Shown one piece after another: positions 7,439 to 15,783 of a stretch of DNA of 64,000 nt; positions within the stretch are counted from its first letter, which is position 1, and every line of letters begins with the position of its first letter. Both the position numbers and the translations under genes were made by a program. The notes under the pieces were generated by a model, which saw nothing but the letters and a program-made list of their open reading frames with translations, ran no database searches and was not told where the DNA came from. Source of the stretch: Promicromonospora sukumoe (lineage in GTDB: Bacteria > Actinomycetota > Actinomycetes > Actinomycetales > Cellulomonadaceae); the NCBI RefSeq assembly GCF_014137995.1, contig NZ_JACGWV010000001.1, positions 186,001 to 250,000 of the forward strand. The letters are read 5' to 3'.

Positions 7439-9386
7439 CGTGACCACCGCCGTCGTCGAGACCACCGCTCTGGAGGCGGTGTACGGCACCGGCGACGGCG
7501 TGGGGCCCGTGGACCTGCGCATCGAACCCGGGCAGAGCGTGCTCGTGCTCGGCCCGTCGGGGTCCGGCAAGTCCACGCTGCTGCGGATGCTGCACGGCGC
7601 GGTACCCCTCGCGGTCCACGCGCAGGTCGACGGCGAGGTGCGCGTGGCCGGCCGGTCCGTGGCGGGCACGGGGATCGCAGGGCTGGCCGACGTCGTGGGC
7701 GTCGTCGGGCAGGACCCCGAGTCCGGCGTCTGCCTGCCCGACGTGCTCGACGAGGTCGCGTTCCCGCTGGAGAACCTCGCCGTCGACCCCGCGCTCATCG
7801 GGCCGGCCGTGCGCACGGCGCTCGACCGGGCCGGGGCTTCGGGCCTCGCCGGACGTGCGACGGCGGAGCTGTCCGGCGGCGAGCTGCAGCGTGTGGCGCT
7901 CGCGGCGGCCATCGCACCGTCGCCCCGCCTGCTCCTGCTCGACGAGCCGACGTCGATGCTCGACGCCGACGGGATCGACGCCGTGCGGCACGCCCTCGAC
8001 GTGGTGCGGCGGGAGACCGGCGCCGCCTGCGTGCTCGTGGAGCACCGGCTCGACGAGCTCGCGGGCGACGCCGGCGCCGCCGCCCTGCCGGACCGCTGGA
8101 TCGTGCTCGGCAAGGACGGCCGCGTGCGGCACGACGTCGCCGTCGACGCCCTGACGGTGCCCGTGCTGCGGGAGCTCGTGGGGGAGGGCTGCTGGCTCCC
8201 GCTCGACCTGGAGCTCCGGGCGTTGCTGGGGGAAGGTGGGGCGCTCTCCGGAGGTGCGCTCCCGCAAGGTGCGCTTCTACCCAGCGATTACGCCCGAAAA
8301 CAGCCTCGTTCCGGGCCCAATGACGAGGTAGAAGCGCACATCGCGGGCGGGGACGAGTCGCTGGCGGCCCGGTTGCTGCGGGAGCTCGGCCGGGGTGACG
8401 GCGGGGCGTGGTCGAGAGGTGCGCTTCTACCCAGTCGTTACGCCCGAAAACAGCCTGATTCCGGGCCCAATGACGGGGTAGAAACGCACATCGCGGGCGC
8501 GGGCGAGTCGCTGGCGGCTCGGATGTTACGGGAGCTCGGCCGGGACGTCGCTCCCGCGTCCGACGTCGCTCCCGTGCCGGCGCCCGACGTTGCCCCGCAC
8601 CCCGCCCCGTCCGACGCCCCGACCCTCCGCGCCAACGCCCTCGCCGTCGCGCGCGGGCCCCGTGGCCGGCGGCGGGAGGTACTGCGCGGGGTCGACCTGG
8701 AGCTGCGCCCCGGCACCACGACGGCGCTGGTCGGCGCGAACGGCAGCGGCAAGTCCACGCTGCTGGCCTGCCTCGCGGGCCTCGACCGACCCGCCGCGGG
8801 CAGTGTCGAAGGTCCGCGGGCCGGGCTCGTGTTCCAGAACCCGGAGCACCAGTTCACCGCCACGACGGTGCGCCAAGAGGTGGCGCACGGCCTGCCGCCG
8901 GACGCCGCGCCGCGGGTCGAGCAGGCCCTGGCCCGCTTCGGGCTCACGCGGCTCGCCGACCACAACCCGTACCGGCTCTCCGGCGGGCAGAAGCGGCGCC
9001 TCAGTCTCGCCGCGATGCTCGTGCACGAGCACCCGTTCCTGCTCGCCGACGAGCCCGGCTTCGGGCTGGACCGGCACGCCTCGGTCGGCGTCCTCCGTGC
9101 CCTGCGCGACGCCGCCGCGGCAGGCCGCGGTGTGCTGTTCTCCAGCCACGACCTGCGCGCCGTCGCCGGGTACGCCGACCGCGTCCTGGTGCTCGCCGAC
9201 GGCACGCTGCTGGCCGACACGACCCCGCTGGACCTGCTGCGCGACGAGGCGCTGCTCGCGAGCGCCGGCCTGCGCCCGCCCGCCCTGCTCCGGGCGCTGG
9301 CCTGCGAGGTGCGCGACGCACAGGACTTGGTCGGCGTGCTGCGCGCCATGGACGACACGGCCCTCGCACTGGGCGTGGCCGCATGA
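7428..9386 (+). CDS. ykoD: ECF transporter double ATPase YkoD, with repeat-expanded linker
   Basis: A 652-residue protein with two ABC ATPase domains. Domain 1 (about 10-250) has Walker A GPSGSGKST at 42-50, signature LSGGELQ and Walker B LLLLDEP. Domain 2 (about 400-640) has GANGSGKST, LSGGQKRRLS and LLADEP. Together they power thiamine/HMP uptake with YkoE and YkoC. The linker (about 275-385) contains two in-frame copies, 150 bp apart, of a palindromic DNA element plus flanking sequence, so it reads ALLPSxYARKQPxSGPNDxVExHIAG twice. This is unlike the normal short linker. GTG 7428 is preferred; GTG 7410 is also possible. ykoC overlaps its stop by 4 bases. Confidence 0.92.
   Translation: MSADVTTAVVETTALEAVYGTGDGVGPVDLRIEPGQSVLVLGPSGSGKSTLLRMLHGAVPLAVHAQVDGEVRVAGRSVAGTGIAGLADVVGVVGQDPESGVCLPDVLDEVAFPLENLAVDPALIGPAVRTALDRAGASGLAGRATAELSGGELQRVALAAAIAPSPRLLLLDEPTSMLDADGIDAVRHALDVVRRETGAACVLVEHRLDELAGDAGAAALPDRWIVLGKDGRVRHDVAVDALTVPVLRELVGEGCWLPLDLELRALLGEGGALSGGALPQGALLPSDYARKQPRSGPNDEVEAHIAGGDESLAARLLRELGRGDGGAWSRGALLPSRYARKQPDSGPNDGVETHIAGAGESLAARMLRELGRDVAPASDVAPVPAPDVAPHPAPSDAPTLRANALAVARGPRGRRREVLRGVDLELRPGTTTALVGANGSGKSTLLACLAGLDRPAAGSVEGPRAGLVFQNPEHQFTATTVRQEVAHGLPPDAAPRVEQALARFGLTRLADHNPYRLSGGQKRRLSLAAMLVHEHPFLLADEPGFGLDRHASVGVLRALRDAAAAGRGVLFSSHDLRAVAGYADRVLVLADGTLLADTTPLDLLRDEALLASAGLRPPALLRALACEVRDAQDLVGVLRAMDDTALALGVAA
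8269..8339 (+). repeat. Intragenic palindromic element, copy 1 (in ykoD)
   Basis: GTGCGCTTCTACC (8269-8281) and GGTAGAAGCGCAC (8327-8339) are perfect 13-bp terminal inverted repeats around a 45-base core containing CGCCCGAAAACAGCC and TTCCGGGCCCAATGAC. It is translated in frame within the ATPase linker. Copy 2 lies exactly 150 bp downstream, and the similarity between copies runs on to about 8392. Confidence 0.85.
8419..8489 (+). repeat. Intragenic palindromic element, copy 2 (in ykoD)
   Basis: The same element as at 8269: GTGCGCTTCTACC (8419-8431) with GGTAGAAACGCAC (8477-8489), one arm mismatch. The direct repeat covers about 8417-8542 and differs from copy 1 at scattered positions without any frame change. 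Confidence 0.85.
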
Positions 9387-10225
9387 CGGCCGTCGAGCCG
9401 CGCGCCGCGACCGAACCAGGCGGGACCGGACCAGAAGAGACCGGGCCGGGCGGGACGAGCCCAGTCACGACCGGATCGGCCGCGCCCACCGCCACCTCCT
9501 GGCTCGCCCGCCGCAACCCCACGGTCAAGGCGGCGATCCTGCTGGCCGCCTCGCTCGCGACGCTCGGCTTCCTGGACCCGCGCCCGCTGCTCGCCCTCTA
9601 CGCGCTCGCGCTGGTGGCAGTCGCAGCCAGCGCTCGCGTCCCGGCACGAACCCTGCTGCTGGCCCAGGTGCCGTTCGTCGTCTTCGGCGTGGGACTCGTC
9701 GCCGTCAACGCCCTCAGCCGTCCGGGCACTCCGCTCGTGGAAGGCGCCCCGGTCAGCGTCGAGGGGCTGACGGTGGGCGTCGCCCTCGCGCTGCGCGGCC
9801 TCGTGATCGGCGTCCTCACCATCGGCTTCCTGTCCTCGACCCCGCCGCGTGACCTCATGGTGAGCCTCGTCCAGCACGCCCGGCTCAGCCCGCGGTACGC
9901 GTACTCCATCCTCGCCGGCCACCGCATGCTCGCGGCCATGCCCGCGCGGTGGGCCACCGTCCGCGCGGCGCAGGCGGTGCGCGCGCCCCTGCGGCGCGGT
10001 CGCCCCCGGTTCGGCCTGGCCGACGCCGGTCGGGCGGCCTTCGCGCTGCTCGTCACCTCGATCCGGTCCTCGGAACGGATCGCGCTGGCGCTGGAGTCCC
10101 GCGGCCTCGGCGAGCGCCCCCGCACGGTCTGGCGGCCGGTCCCGATCGGGCGGGCCGACGTCGTCCTCGTGCTGCTGGTCGTCGCGGGCTGGGCGGCCGC
10201 CGTCGTCCTGGCGATCAGCCTCTGA
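9383..10225 (+). CDS. ykoC: ECF transporter transmembrane subunit YkoC (CbiQ-like)
   Basis: A 280-residue T component. After a 40-residue Thr/Gly/Pro-rich hydrophilic start, hydrophobic segments follow (AAILLAASLATLGFLDPRPLL; ALYALALVAVAASARV; TLLLAQVPFVVFGVGLVAVNAL; ALRGLVIGVLTIGFLS; VLVLLVVAGWAAAVVLAISL). The coupling motif AxESRG is seen as ALESRGLG near residue 239. It couples YkoD ATP hydrolysis to YkoE. The ATG overlaps the ykoD stop. The gene runs 11 bases into the 3' end of the convergent regulator gene, with no room for a terminator. Confidence 0.9.
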   Translation: MTAVEPRAATEPGGTGPEETGPGGTSPVTTGSAAPTATSWLARRNPTVKAAILLAASLATLGFLDPRPLLALYALALVAVAASARVPARTLLLAQVPFVVFGVGLVAVNALSRPGTPLVEGAPVSVEGLTVGVALALRGLVIGVLTIGFLSSTPPRDLMVSLVQHARLSPRYAYSILAGHRMLAAMPARWATVRAAQAVRAPLRRGRPRFGLADAGRAAFALLVTSIRSSERIALALESRGLGERPRTVWRPVPIGRADVVLVLLVVAGWAAAVVLAISL

Positions 10226-11168
10226 CGGCGGCCGGGTCCTCGGCGGGCGCCCGCTCGGCCGTCGTCCGCGGGCCGCGCACCTGCCCGGCCTCCGCCGGCT
10301 CGCCAGAACCGGCCTCCGCCCGCTCGCCGGAACCGGCCCCCGCCCGCTCCGACATCAGCCGCAGCTTCTCCGCCGACGGCGAGCCGCGGTCCGCGGTGTA
10401 CACGATGACGGTCTGCCCGTGGTCGGCCGGGAGCGGCAGGGCCTCGTAGTTGAGCCGCAGCTCGCCCACGGCCTCGTTGAAGAAGAGCTTGACGCCGTGG
10501 GTGTGCTCGAAGAGCTCGTAGTCGGCCCAGTACCGCGCGAACTCCTCCGAGGCCGCGGTCAGGTGGTCGACCAGCGCCGACAGGTACTCGTTCGACCCGG
10601 CCGCCGCCGCGTTGCGCAGGATCGCGACCATCTGCGGCGCGATCACGTCCCAGTTCCGGTAGACCTCGCGGGCGCGGTCGCTGAGGAACATCCAGCGGGC
10701 CATGTTGCGCTCGTCCGAGGGCATGGCGTCGAAGTCGTCGAGCAGCAGCACCCCGGCCCGGTTGATCCCCAGCACCTCCAGGTGCGGGCCGTGGATGACG
10801 GCGGGCACGGGGTCGAGCGCCTCGATCATCGAGATGAGCGCCGGGCGGGCGCGCAGGGTGATCGGCGGGATGCGCCGCACGTGGATGGAGTCCGGGTCGA
10901 GCAGCGCGCGCAGGTGCAGCCGCTCCAGGTGGTCCAGCCGCAGGGCACGCTCGACGGCCCGGATCACCTGCTCGGAGACGTTCCCGGCGCGGCCCTGCTC
11001 CAGCTTGACGTAGTAGTCGACGCTGACCCCGGCGAGGATCGCGACCTCCTCGCGGCGCAGCCCCCGGACCCGCCGGCCCGCCCGGGCCGGGGGCAGGCCG
11101 ACGGCCTCCGGCTCGAGCGCGGCCCGGCGCGACGTCAGGAAGTCCCGCAGCGGGTGGTCGGTCGTCAC
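10215..11168 (-). CDS. XRE-family regulator with MmyB-like ligand domain
   Basis: A 317-residue regulator. Residues 1-75 are a helix-turn-helix (GRRVRGLRREEVAILAGVSVDYYVKLEQGRAGN, characteristic of the MmyB-linked family) and 105-265 the MmyB-like domain (PAVIHGPHLEVLGINRAGVLLLDDF through LRLNYEALPLPADHGQTVIVYTADRGSPSAEKL). In Actinobacteria such regulators often control the gene next to them, frequently a dehydrogenase. The C-terminal 45 residues are a low-complexity repeat (SERAGAGSGERAEAGSGEPAEAG) not needed by the fold. It is followed upstream, on the same strand, by the VOC gene across 46 bases. Confidence 0.85.
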   Translation of the reverse strand: MTTDHPLRDFLTSRRAALEPEAVGLPPARAGRRVRGLRREEVAILAGVSVDYYVKLEQGRAGNVSEQVIRAVERALRLDHLERLHLRALLDPDSIHVRRIPPITLRARPALISMIEALDPVPAVIHGPHLEVLGINRAGVLLLDDFDAMPSDERNMARWMFLSDRAREVYRNWDVIAPQMVAILRNAAAAGSNEYLSALVDHLTAASEEFARYWADYELFEHTHGVKLFFNEAVGELRLNYEALPLPADHGQTVIVYTADRGSPSAEKLRLMSERAGAGSGERAEAGSGEPAEAGQVRGPRTTAERAPAEDPAAVRG

Positions 11169-11214
11169 CGACCCAGTATCCGCCGGGGCGGCGGGGACCG
11201 GCGGGTGAAGAACC

Positions 11215-11685
11215 TCAGCCGACGTGGCCGCCGCCGGTCCGCTCCGAGAGCTCGAACATGTTGCCCCAGGGGTCGCGGAAGAAGGCGAGCCGCGCGCTGA
11301 TGTCGTCGATCTCGAACGGCGGGTTCACGACGTCGACCCCGCGCTCGCGCAGCGCCGCGAGCGTCTTGTCGACGCTGTCGACCGACAGGCACACGTGGTT
11401 GAAGCCGTTGGCGGCGAGGCTGGCGTCGACGTCGTCGTACACGGTCTGGGACGCGGCGCCGGGCCCGGCCAGGATCTCCAGGTGGAAGTTGTCCTGGCCC
11501 GGCGGCATCACGTAGGCGAGGGTGAGCTCGCCGTACGGCCAGGTCTGCAGCACGCGCCAGTCCATCGTCTCGACCCAGAAGGCCCGGGCGGCCTCGAAGT
11601 CGGGGTAGCGGATCGCCGTGTGGTGGCCGTGCATCGACGAGAACGGCGAGGTGGTGTTGCGCGCGGGCGCGGCGGGCAGGGGCAT
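11215..11685 (-). CDS. VOC family (glyoxalase/dioxygenase-like) protein
   Basis: A 156-residue vicinal oxygen chelate protein: two beta-alpha-beta-beta-beta halves, the first with HHTAIRYPDFEAARAFWVETMDWRVLQ, the second with GFNHVCLSVDSVDKTLAALRERG and ending FFRDPWGNMFELSE. Candidate metal ligands are H21 or H22, E74 (NFHLEIL), H102 and E148. The family covers lyases, dioxygenases and resistance proteins; the substrate is not predictable. The ATG at 11685 is chosen because GAGAGGAACG lies just upstream; a longer frame opening exists. It is divergent from the aldo-keto reductase gene. Confidence 0.82.
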   Translation of the reverse strand: MPLPAAPARNTTSPFSSMHGHHTAIRYPDFEAARAFWVETMDWRVLQTWPYGELTLAYVMPPGQDNFHLEILAGPGAASQTVYDDVDASLAANGFNHVCLSVDSVDKTLAALRERGVDVVNPPFEIDDISARLAFFRDPWGNMFELSERTGGGHVG

Positions 11686-11885
11686 CGTGATCGTTCCTCT
11701 CGTGGTTCGGCGGGCCCGTGGTGCGGCCCACCTGTCATGCAACCCGCCGCGGCCGGCCACGGGGAGAGGTTTGCTGGCTCCGCTGGTCCTGGCTCTGCCA
11801 GTACCACCCGGCAGCGCCGGGCGAACCGGACGCCAGAGAACGGTTAACGTCGAGACACCTGAAGTCGATGCTGAGGAGTCCTGAG

Positions 11886-12722
11886 ATGTCGATCCCCACG
11901 GTCGCCACGCCGTCCGGATACACGCTGCCCGCCGTCGGGTTCGGTACCTACCGCCTGCGCGGCGAGTCGGGGGCGCGGGCGGTCGGCGACGCGCTCGACG
12001 CCGGGTACCGGCTGCTGGACTCGGCCGCGAGCTACCAGAACGAGGGCGCCGTCGGCGCGGCCGTGCGGCGCTCCGACGTGCCGCGCGAGGAGATCGTCGT
12101 GACCTCCAAGCTGCCCGGCAAGTACCAGGCGTTCGACGACGCCATCCAGACCGTCGAGGAGAGCGTACTGCGCACGGGCCTGGACGCCGTCGACCTGTAC
12201 CTCATCCACTGGCCCAACCCGTCCGTCGGCAGGTACGTCGAGGCCTGGCGCGCCCTGATCGAGGCGCGCGAGCGCGGGCTGGTGCGCCAGATCGGCGTCT
12301 GCAACTTCCTGTCCGAGCACCTCGACCGGCTCGCGCAGGAGACCGGCGAGCTGCCCGCGGTCAACCAGATCGAGCTGCACCCCTACTTCCCGCAGACCGA
12401 GGCGCTCGCGTTCCACCGCGAGCACGGCATCCTGACCGAGTCGTGGAGCCCGATCGGTCGCGGCAACGACCTGCTCGACCACCCGGTGATCACCGAGATC
12501 GCGAAGGAGCACGGCGTCAGCGCCGCCCAGACGGTGCTCGCGTGGCACGTGGCCTGCGGCGCGATCCCGCTGCCCAAGGCCGCCGGCCACGACCGGCAGC
12601 GGGAGAACCTCGCGATCTTCGAGGTGGGGCTCACCGACGACGAGATCGCCCGGATCACGGCCCTGGGCCGCCCCGACGGCCGCACGGCAGGCCAGGACCC
12701 GGCCACGTACGAGGAGCTCTGA
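11886..12722 (+). CDS. Aldo/keto reductase
   Basis: A 278-residue aldo-keto reductase of the 2,5-diketo-gluconate reductase-like type. The catalytic tetrad is visible as D45, Y50, K75 and H108 (DSAASYQNE, TSKLPG, LIHWP), and the NADPH-binding end as IPLPKAAGHDRQRENL near 227-242. It reduces aldehydes or ketones with NADPH in the cytoplasm; physiological substrate unknown. GAGGAG lies 6 bases before the ATG. A very strong hairpin terminator follows 47 bases after the stop, separating it from the LacI locus. Confidence 0.93.
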   Translation: MSIPTVATPSGYTLPAVGFGTYRLRGESGARAVGDALDAGYRLLDSAASYQNEGAVGAAVRRSDVPREEIVVTSKLPGKYQAFDDAIQTVEESVLRTGLDAVDLYLIHWPNPSVGRYVEAWRALIEARERGLVRQIGVCNFLSEHLDRLAQETGELPAVNQIELHPYFPQTEALAFHREHGILTESWSPIGRGNDLLDHPVITEIAKEHGVSAAQTVLAWHVACGAIPLPKAAGHDRQRENLAIFEVGLTDDEIARITALGRPDGRTAGQDPATYEEL

Positions 12723-12769
12723 CCCGGGCCGCCCTCCGGGCCCCGGCCCGCAGGCACGGTGATCGGTAG

Positions 12770-12815
12770 AAGGTCAGGTGGTCGGCAGCCCGAGCTGCCG
12801 ACCACCTGACCTTTT
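12770..12815 (+). terminator. Strong intrinsic-type terminator hairpin
   Basis: Perfect 20-bp arms (12770-12789 and 12794-12813) beginning AAGGTCAGGTGG and ending CCACCTGACCTT, with a CCGA tetraloop, followed by TT. It is placed after the aldo-keto reductase and before the LacI operators. Confidence 0.8.
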
Positions 12816-12849
12816 GCCGACCACCCCTGCGCGCCCCGGAAACCCGCTG

Positions 12850-12863
12850 ATAATGCGCCACAT
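12850..12863 (+). promoter_or_regulatory. LacI-type operator, site 1 (imperfect)
   Basis: ATAATGCGCCACAT is centred on the same ATAATGCGC core as site 2, 78 bp upstream of it. Two sites a few helical turns apart suggest DNA looping or cooperative binding by the LacI-family regulator encoded at 13020. Confidence 0.6.
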
Positions 12864-12927
12864 CGGCCCGCGAGCACCGGCACAACGGCCAGCGCAGCCC
12901 CAACGAGCCCGCCCCGGGCGGTTGCTA

Positions 12928-12941
12928 ATAATGCGCATCAT
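12928..12941 (+). promoter_or_regulatory. LacI-type operator, site 2 (near-perfect palindrome)
   Basis: ATAATGCGCATCAT is a palindrome with one mismatched pair and a central CG step, the usual LacI-family operator design. It lies 79 bases before the regulator start, so autoregulation of the whole locus is likely. Confidence 0.7.
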
Positions 12942-13019
12942 CAGATTGACCGTGCGCTCGGCGCCCCGTGAGACTCCGGATGTCAACGATGACCCGACCG
13001 GGCGTTTCGAGGAGGAGCT

Positions 13020-14138
13020 GTGCCACGTCGCCGCATCACCCAGACCGACGTCGCCGCGATGGCCGGCGTCAGCCAGGCCACCGTCTCGTTCGTGCTCAAC
13101 GGGAGCACCCCGGCTGGCGTGCGGATCAGCGAGGAGACGCGTCAGCGCGTGCTCGACGCCATCCGCATCACGGGCTACACCGCCAACCCCGCGGCGCAGC
13201 GCCTCGCGGGCGGCCTCGCCCAGATCCTCGGCGTCTTCACGTACGAGGCCACGTTCCCGCGGGCCAGCCGCGACTTCTACGGGCCGTTCCTGACCGGGAT
13301 CGAGCACGCCGCCGAGCGCCTGGGCGTCGACATCCTGCTGTTCACGAGCGCCCCGGTCGCGGACGGCCGCCGCCGGCTCACCCGCGACGGCTGGCAGCGG
13401 CTCGGCGTGGCCGACGGCTGCCTGCTGCTCGGGCAGCACGAGCACCGCGGCGAGCTGCAGCACCTGCTCGACACCAACTACCCGTTCGTCTTCATCGGCA
13501 AGCGCGGGAGCGACGGCGGCCGGCTGCCCTACGTGGGCGCCGACTACGTGGGCGGCACCGTGCGGCAGATCGACCGCCTGGTCGCCCTCGGCCACCAGCG
13601 CATCGGGTACGTGGGCATGCGCGGCACGGACCAGCCCACCCTCGACCGCGTCGAGGGCTACCGCGACGCCATGAAGACGCACGGCCTGACCACGCGGTTC
13701 GTCGAGCTGGAGGACGTCGCCGCCACGGCGGCCGAGATCGTCGACCAGCGCTTCACCGCCGTCGTCGTGGCCCCGGAGAACCACCCGGAGGAGCTCGCGG
13801 ACGAGCTCGAACGCCGCGGCCGGCGCGTGCCCGACGACGTGTCCGTGCTGCTGCTCGGGCAGCCGCACCACCCGCGGCGCGGCGGCCGGCAGTGGTCCGG
13901 CTTCTCCGTGCCCCGCGAGGAGATGGGCGCCCGCGCGCTCTACCTCCTCTCGCGCCTCGTGTCCGACGACGAGCCGCGGCGGGACCGCGACACGCGGCGG
14001 CCCTCGGCCGTGACCGACGCCGAGCTGCACCAGATCCTCGTGTGCCCGGACGTGGAGGGCGCCACCGTTGCGGCCCCGCCGTCCGCCACACGCACCAGCC
14101 CCCTAACGCAGACTGACGACAGGACGGACCACGCGTGA
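13020..14138 (+). CDS. LacI family transcriptional regulator
   Basis: A 372-residue repressor. Residues 5-55 are the LacI helix-turn-helix and hinge (TQTDVAAMAGVSQATVSFVLNGST, then NPAAQRLAGG); 60-330 form the periplasmic-binding-protein-like effector domain (GVFTYEATFPR, FIGKRGSDGG, LGHQRIGYVGMRG). The GTG follows AGGAGGAGCT, an excellent ribosome site. It overlaps the FAD oxidoreductase gene by 4 bases, so it is the first gene of the operon it presumably represses by binding the ATAATGCGC palindromes. The effector is probably the sugar imported by the transporter encoded downstream. Confidence 0.9.
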   Translation: MPRRRITQTDVAAMAGVSQATVSFVLNGSTPAGVRISEETRQRVLDAIRITGYTANPAAQRLAGGLAQILGVFTYEATFPRASRDFYGPFLTGIEHAAERLGVDILLFTSAPVADGRRRLTRDGWQRLGVADGCLLLGQHEHRGELQHLLDTNYPFVFIGKRGSDGGRLPYVGADYVGGTVRQIDRLVALGHQRIGYVGMRGTDQPTLDRVEGYRDAMKTHGLTTRFVELEDVAATAAEIVDQRFTAVVVAPENHPEELADELERRGRRVPDDVSVLLLGQPHHPRRGGRQWSGFSVPREEMGARALYLLSRLVSDDEPRRDRDTRRPSAVTDAELHQILVCPDVEGATVAAPPSATRTSPLTQTDDRTDHA

Positions 14139-15757
14139 CCCATCAAGACCTGCAGACCGACGTGCTCGTGGTGGGCGCGGGGCTCGGCGGCATCGCCGCC
14201 GCGCTGGCCGCCGCCGACCGCGGCGCCCGCGTCGTCCTCACCGAGGAGCACCCGTGGATCGGGGGCCAGCTCACGTCGCAGGGCGTGCCGCCGGACGAGC
14301 ACCCCTGGGTGGAGCGGTTCGGCGTGACGGCCCGCTACCGCGCGCTGCGCGACGGCATCCGCGACGTCTACCGGCGCCGCTACCCCCTGACCGACGGGGC
14401 GCGCGACTGGGCGGAGCTCAACCCGGGTGCCGGGTGGGTGTCCAAGCTGTGCCACGAGCCGCGGGTCGCCGTCGGCGTGCTGGAGGAGATGCTCGCCCCG
14501 CACCGTTCGTCCGGCCGCATCCGGCTGGTCGAGCGCGTGCGCCCGGTCGCGGCCACCACCGACGGCGACCGGGTCACCTCGGTGACGCTGCGCTCCGTCG
14601 TCGGCGGGGAGGACGTGACCGTCACCGCGGCCTACACCGTGGACGCGACCGAGACCGGCGAGCTGCTGCCGCTGACCGGCACGGAGTACGTGACCGGGTT
14701 CGAGTCGCGGCACGAGACGGGGGAGCCCAGCGCCCCGGACGAGGCCCAGCCGGACAACGTCCAGGCCCTGAGCGTCTGCTTCGTCGTCGAGCACACCGAC
14801 GGCGACCACACGATCGAGAAGCCCGAGCGGTACGACTTCTGGCGCACCTACGCGCCCGCCGCCTGGGGCGGCGAGCAGCTCCTGTCGTGGACGGCGCCCA
14901 ACCCGCGCACGCTCGCGCTGGAGAAGCGGTCGTTCACCCCCAACCCGGGCGACGACCCGCTGGCCGTGGACGCCGACCAGTCCAAGAACGCCGGGGACGG
15001 CAACCTCTGGCTGTTCCGCCGCATCGCCGCGCGCGACCTGCACGAGCCCGGGTTCTACGAGAGCGACCTGTGCCTCGTGAACTGGCCGAGCATCGACTAC
15101 TTCCTGGGCCACGTCCTGGACGTGCCCCGCGAGGAGGAGGAGGCGCGGATCGCCGACGCCCGGCAGCTCAGCCTGTCGATGCTCTACTGGATGCAGACCG
15201 AGGCGCCGCGGCCCGACGGGGGCACCGGGTTCCCCGGCCTGCGTCTGCGCCCCGACGTGACGGGCAACCCGGACGGGCTGGCCCAGGCGGCGTACCACCG
15301 CGAGTCCCGCCGCATCAGGGCGGTCACGACGATCACCGAGAACGACGTCTCCTACGCCGTGCGCGGCGACCGGGGCGCCACCCGCTACGCGGACTCGGTG
15401 GGCGTGGGCATGTACCGCATCGACCTGCACCCCTCCACGGGCGGCGACACGTACATCGACGTGCCGTCCACCCCGTTCGAGATCCCGCTCGGCGCCCTGC
15501 TGCCGCGGCGCACGACCAACCTGCTCGCCGGCAACAAGAACATCGGCACCACCCACATCACCAACGGGTGCTACCGGCTGCACCCGGTCGAGTGGAACGT
15601 CGGCGAGGCCGCCGGCCACCTCGCCGCGCACTGCCTCGCCACCGGCCGCACGCCGCACGCGGTCCAGTCCGAGCCGGACCTGCTCGCCGACTACCAGGCC
15701 GAGCTCGTCGCCTCCGGCGTCGAGCTGCGCTGGCCCGACGAGGCCCACCCCTACTGA
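14135..15757 (+). CDS. FAD-dependent oxidoreductase (FAD_oxidored family)
   Basis: A 540-residue protein starting with an FAD-binding Rossmann motif (DVLVVGAGLGGIAAALAAADRGARVVLTEE, GxGxxG at about 14-19) and the IGGQLTSQG motif typical of the FAD_oxidored/xanthan-lyase-associated family. The end (NLLAGNKNIGTTHITNGCYRLHPVEWNVGEAAGHLAAHCL) is the second FAD-contacting region. Relatives occur in polysaccharide-use loci; the reaction is not established. It sits between the LacI regulator, which it overlaps, and a sugar-type ABC importer, so it probably acts on an imported carbohydrate or an uronate-like derivative. No export signal is seen, so it is taken as cytoplasmic. Confidence 0.87.
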   Translation: MTHQDLQTDVLVVGAGLGGIAAALAAADRGARVVLTEEHPWIGGQLTSQGVPPDEHPWVERFGVTARYRALRDGIRDVYRRRYPLTDGARDWAELNPGAGWVSKLCHEPRVAVGVLEEMLAPHRSSGRIRLVERVRPVAATTDGDRVTSVTLRSVVGGEDVTVTAAYTVDATETGELLPLTGTEYVTGFESRHETGEPSAPDEAQPDNVQALSVCFVVEHTDGDHTIEKPERYDFWRTYAPAAWGGEQLLSWTAPNPRTLALEKRSFTPNPGDDPLAVDADQSKNAGDGNLWLFRRIAARDLHEPGFYESDLCLVNWPSIDYFLGHVLDVPREEEEARIADARQLSLSMLYWMQTEAPRPDGGTGFPGLRLRPDVTGNPDGLAQAAYHRESRRIRAVTTITENDVSYAVRGDRGATRYADSVGVGMYRIDLHPSTGGDTYIDVPSTPFEIPLGALLPRRTTNLLAGNKNIGTTHITNGCYRLHPVEWNVGEAAGHLAAHCLATGRTPHAVQSEPDLLADYQAELVASGVELRWPDEAHPY

Positions 15758-15783
15758 CGCACCCCCTGTTCAAAGGAGAACTG

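Noticed and set aside
8269..8489. Could the repeat pair in ykoD be a CRISPR-like array
   Set aside because: Only two units, 150 bp apart, each self-palindromic and in frame inside a gene; no cas gene is nearby.
12778..13293. 171-codon plus-strand frame starting in the terminator and running into the lacI gene
   Set aside because: It crosses a strong terminator and two operator-like sites and shares its second half with the LacI frame; no family resemblance.
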